From NCBI RefSeq assembly GCF_000719115.1, contig NZ_JOEA01000022.1, forward strand, positions 1 to 64,000: 64,000 nucleotides of DNA, written 5' to 3'. Positions 61,883-64,000 of the stretch are shown here, piece after piece. Below the pieces are notes generated by a model. That model was not told the DNA's origin and did no database searches. It saw only the letters and a program-made list of their open reading frames with translations. The position numbers were made by a program, and so were the translations under genes. This DNA comes from Lentzea albidocapillata. GTDB lineage: Bacteria; Actinomycetota; Actinomycetes; Mycobacteriales; Pseudonocardiaceae. How positions within the stretch are numbered: position 1 is the first letter of the stretch; each line of letters opens with the position of its first letter.

Positions 61883-63208
61883 CTACTTGCCGCTCTTGGC
61901 GATCAGGTCGTCGATGTTCTTGTCGACTTCCTTGAGGCCTGCCGCCAGGTCCGGGACCTTGCCGGACTGGTAGGAGACCGAGAAGTCGGTGACAGCCTTG
62001 ATGTGCGCGTCACCGATCGGGGTGACCGGGTTGCCCTTGAGCTTGTCGCTCTTGGCCAGGTCGATGAACGTCTTGAACTGCTCGTCCACCTCGAGCTTGG
62101 GGCTCTCCATGGCGGCCTTGGTGCTCGGGACGTTCTTGATGGCGTTGGACAGGCCGACGATCGTGTCGGTGTCGAACGTCAGGTGCTTGATCAGCTCCCA
62201 CGCGGCGCCGGGGTTCTTGGCGCCCTTGGGAATGCCCATGATCGTGCCGGTGGTGAACGCGGTGCCGTAGTCGGCGGGCTTCGAGGTCGGGAACGGAGCC
62301 GTGCCGAACTTGATCTGCGGCGCCTGCGCCTTGAGGAAGGCGGTGCGGTACTCACCGTCGACCATCATCGCGATCTTGCCCTGGTGGAACGCGTGGTCGG
62401 CCGAGTACTCCTGGCCGAGACCCGCGCGGAACCGCTCGAGAGCGTCGTAGCCGTAGAAGTCGACGAGCTTCTTCTGGAACGTCATCATCTCGGTGAAGCC
62501 GGGGGAACTGGCGAGACCGGACTTGCCGTCCTTCTCCCACTCCGCGCCGAACGTCGGCGCGAGAATGGTCGGGCGGTTGGCGTAGAAGCCCATCGTGGGC
62601 AGGTAGCCCGCGACCTCGATGTCACCGTTCGGCGCCTTCTTGGTCGCCTTCACGGCCGCGTCGTACAGCTCGTCCAGCGTCTTCGGCGGGGTCGTGATGC
62701 CGGCCGCCGACAGCATGTCCTTGTTGTAGTACATGGCGTAGACGTCGGTGAGCATGGGCATCGCACAGCGGTTGCCCTTGTACTCGGTGTACTTCTGCAC
62801 CGCGGGGGTGAGCTGGTTCAGGTCGACCTTGTCGCGGTCGATGTAGGCCTTCAGCGGCTGGAACGCCCCGGAGGAGCAGAACTGGCCGATGTTGTCCGTG
62901 GTGAACGACAGCGCGACGTCCGGCGTGTTGCCCGAACGGATACCCGCGGTGATCTTGTCGTCGTCCTGCGAGCCCTCGTGCTTGATCTCGATGTTCGGGA
63001 ACTTCTGGTTGAACGTCTTGAGGGCCTTCGTGACTTCTTCGTACTCACGGTCGGAGTAGTTGCTCCAGACCGTGAGCGTCAGCTTCTCGTCCTTGCCAGG
63101 AGCAGCTGCGGCGTCGGAATTGGCGCCACCACCCTTGCCCGCCGCACATGCGGTGAGGGTCAGCGCTGCGGCGACACAGAGCAAGGCAGCACGTGTGTGC
63201 TTGCGCAT
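61883..63208 (-). CDS. Sugar ABC transporter substrate-binding lipoprotein (second importer)
   Basis: 441 residues. Signal peptide with lipobox LTLTAC (Cys at about 21), then a family-1 solute-binding domain (TLTVWSNYSDREYEEV, DVALSFTTDNIG, DVYAMYYNKDML, KIAMMVDGEYRTAF). The ligand may be a beta-linked disaccharide or amino-sugar, by its GH4 and kinase neighbours. The ATG at 63208 follows GAAGGAG; a GTG two codons upstream is less likely. 16 bases after the ROK gene. Confidence 0.92.
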   Translation of the reverse strand: MRKHTRAALLCVAAALTLTACAAGKGGGANSDAAAAPGKDEKLTLTVWSNYSDREYEEVTKALKTFNQKFPNIEIKHEGSQDDDKITAGIRSGNTPDVALSFTTDNIGQFCSSGAFQPLKAYIDRDKVDLNQLTPAVQKYTEYKGNRCAMPMLTDVYAMYYNKDMLSAAGITTPPKTLDELYDAAVKATKKAPNGDIEVAGYLPTMGFYANRPTILAPTFGAEWEKDGKSGLASSPGFTEMMTFQKKLVDFYGYDALERFRAGLGQEYSADHAFHQGKIAMMVDGEYRTAFLKAQAPQIKFGTAPFPTSKPADYGTAFTTGTIMGIPKGAKNPGAAWELIKHLTFDTDTIVGLSNAIKNVPSTKAAMESPKLEVDEQFKTFIDLAKSDKLKGNPVTPIGDAHIKAVTDFSVSYQSGKVPDLAAGLKEVDKNIDDLIAKSGK

Positions 63209-63224
63209 GTGCACTCCTTCTCGA

Positions 63225-64000
63225 TCAACGTGGGGACCCGGCGACCACTGGGCCGCGGAATGGAGCCGTGGTGGCTGCCGGGAGGCCGAACACCTGTTCT
63301 CGTGCCACGGCCAGTGCCGAGTGCAGTGCGCCGCTGCGCACTGGTTTCCCGGTCACCAAGGCCAGCTGGATCGGTGTTCGCGGCACCACCAGTTGCCGCA
63401 GTTCCGCGGCAACGAGGTCGTTCAGCGTGGTTCCGCCTGCCTGCGCGATGTCGCCGGACAGGAGGATGAGTTCCGGGTCGAGCACCGCGACGACGCTAGC
63501 CACGCCCGTGGCGATGCGCCTGGCGAGATCGACCATGAACTCACGGCCCGCCGGACCCGCGGCCAGCGCCTTGCGCACGGCACCGTGGCCGTTGCGCGCG
63601 GCGAGCCCGTGGGCGCGTGCGAGCTTGCAGATCGACGTGCTGCTGAGCAGTTCACCGAACGTGCCGCCGGAGCGGTCCGTGTCGGTGTCGGCCGCCGCGC
63701 GGTCCGGGATCATCAGGCCGTCGATCTCGCCCGCGCCACCGGAAGCGCCGCGCAGCAGCGATCCGTTGACGACGACGGCGGCACCGACGAGATCCGCGGG
63801 CCAGATGACGACGAAGTCGCTCACCTTGGTGGCCCGTCCGGCGACCATCTCCTCCAGCGCGACGAGGTTGACGTCGTTCTCGACGCTCACCGAAGTCGCG
63901 AGCTGCTCCCGCAACTGGCCGGGCATGTCGAAATTGCTCCAGCCGGGCAGGTGTGGTGCGTAGGCGAGCTCACCGTTCGCGGGGTTCACCGCTCCCGGAC
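63225..64000 (-). CDS. ROK-family transcriptional regulator (partial, N-terminus off the right edge)
   Basis: At least 258 residues are visible; the frame runs through the window end (PGAVNPANGELAYAP), so the N-terminal DNA-binding domain is outside. ROK sensor features: SVENDVNLVALEE, AAVVVNGSLLRGASGGAGEID and LDPELILLSGDIA. The ROK zinc motif (His, then CxCGxxGCxE) is replaced by IPDRAAADTDTDRSG with no cysteines, so zinc is not bound in the usual way. As first visible gene of the operon it probably senses the imported sugar and controls the operon. Confidence 0.88.
   Translation of the reverse strand, partial: PGAVNPANGELAYAPHLPGWSNFDMPGQLREQLATSVSVENDVNLVALEEMVAGRATKVSDFVVIWPADLVGAAVVVNGSLLRGASGGAGEIDGLMIPDRAAADTDTDRSGGTFGELLSSTSICKLARAHGLAARNGHGAVRKALAAGPAGREFMVDLARRIATGVASVVAVLDPELILLSGDIAQAGGTTLNDLVAAELRQLVVPRTPIQLALVTGKPVRSGALHSALAVAREQVFGLPAATTAPFRGPVVAGSPR

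Overview
The window is high-GC DNA with the gene content of an actinomycete, most likely a member of the Pseudonocardiaceae (Lentzea/Saccharothrix-like; the family is an inference). Supporting markers are ClpC1, CarD, an LpqE-type lipoprotein, an MhuD haem-degrading enzyme, a SARP regulator, ESX-type small proteins, many GTG starts, and GTGA/ATGA start-stop overlaps.

Layout. 0-1.6 kb: gene-free left edge with repeats that may be the end of an insertion sequence, then an iron-regulated FhuF-like gene under an IdeR box. 1.6-4.2 kb: clpC, with a ClgR-like inverted repeat upstream. 4.4-7.8 kb: a type VII (ESX)-type cassette (YbaB-like, EspC-like, a larger WXG-type protein, a membrane-anchored partner) and a decayed copy of the last gene. 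7.8-15.6 kb: DUF6928, EEP phosphatase, sirtuin, MhuD, M1 peptidase, alpha/beta hydrolase, 2H phosphoesterase, mutY, carbonic anhydrase and an anchored protein. 15.6-22.4 kb: two LacI regulators and a MalEFG/MsmK-type sugar importer with clear operators. 22.5-25 kb: zinc ABC importer. 25-28 kb: diguanylate cyclase and MFS exporter.

28.5-38 kb: a housekeeping block (rlmB, cysS, HAD, TIR protein, DUF6191, PPOX oxidoreductase, ispF, ispD, carD / lpqE, DoxX, radA). disA, which often follows radA in actinobacteria, is not found. 38-44.2 kb: a hypothetical gene, an OtsB-GH15 fusion, otsA, and a ThrE-type exporter. Then come tRNA-Thr(TGT), a beta-helix-like membrane protein and an aldo/keto reductase. 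47.2-52 kb: a two-component system divergent from a ferric-reductase-like / FMN-binding / ApbE operon, which looks like an extracytoplasmic flavinylated electron-transfer module. 52.2-57.5 kb: ADP-ribosylglycohydrolase, SARP-NB-ARC-TPR regulator, SGNH hydrolase and a small anchored peptide. 57.7-64 kb: a ROK regulator / ABC sugar importer / GH4 / BadF-type kinase operon on the minus strand, running off the right edge.

The most unusual non-coding structure is at 57567-57710: three tandem ~50-nt stem-loops with nearly invariant loops but completely different, fully compensated stems, followed on the minus strand by a 16-bp terminator. The ESX cassette with its decayed paralogue, the flavinylation module, the triple LacI operator, the isolated TIR gene and the absence of disA are the other leads.
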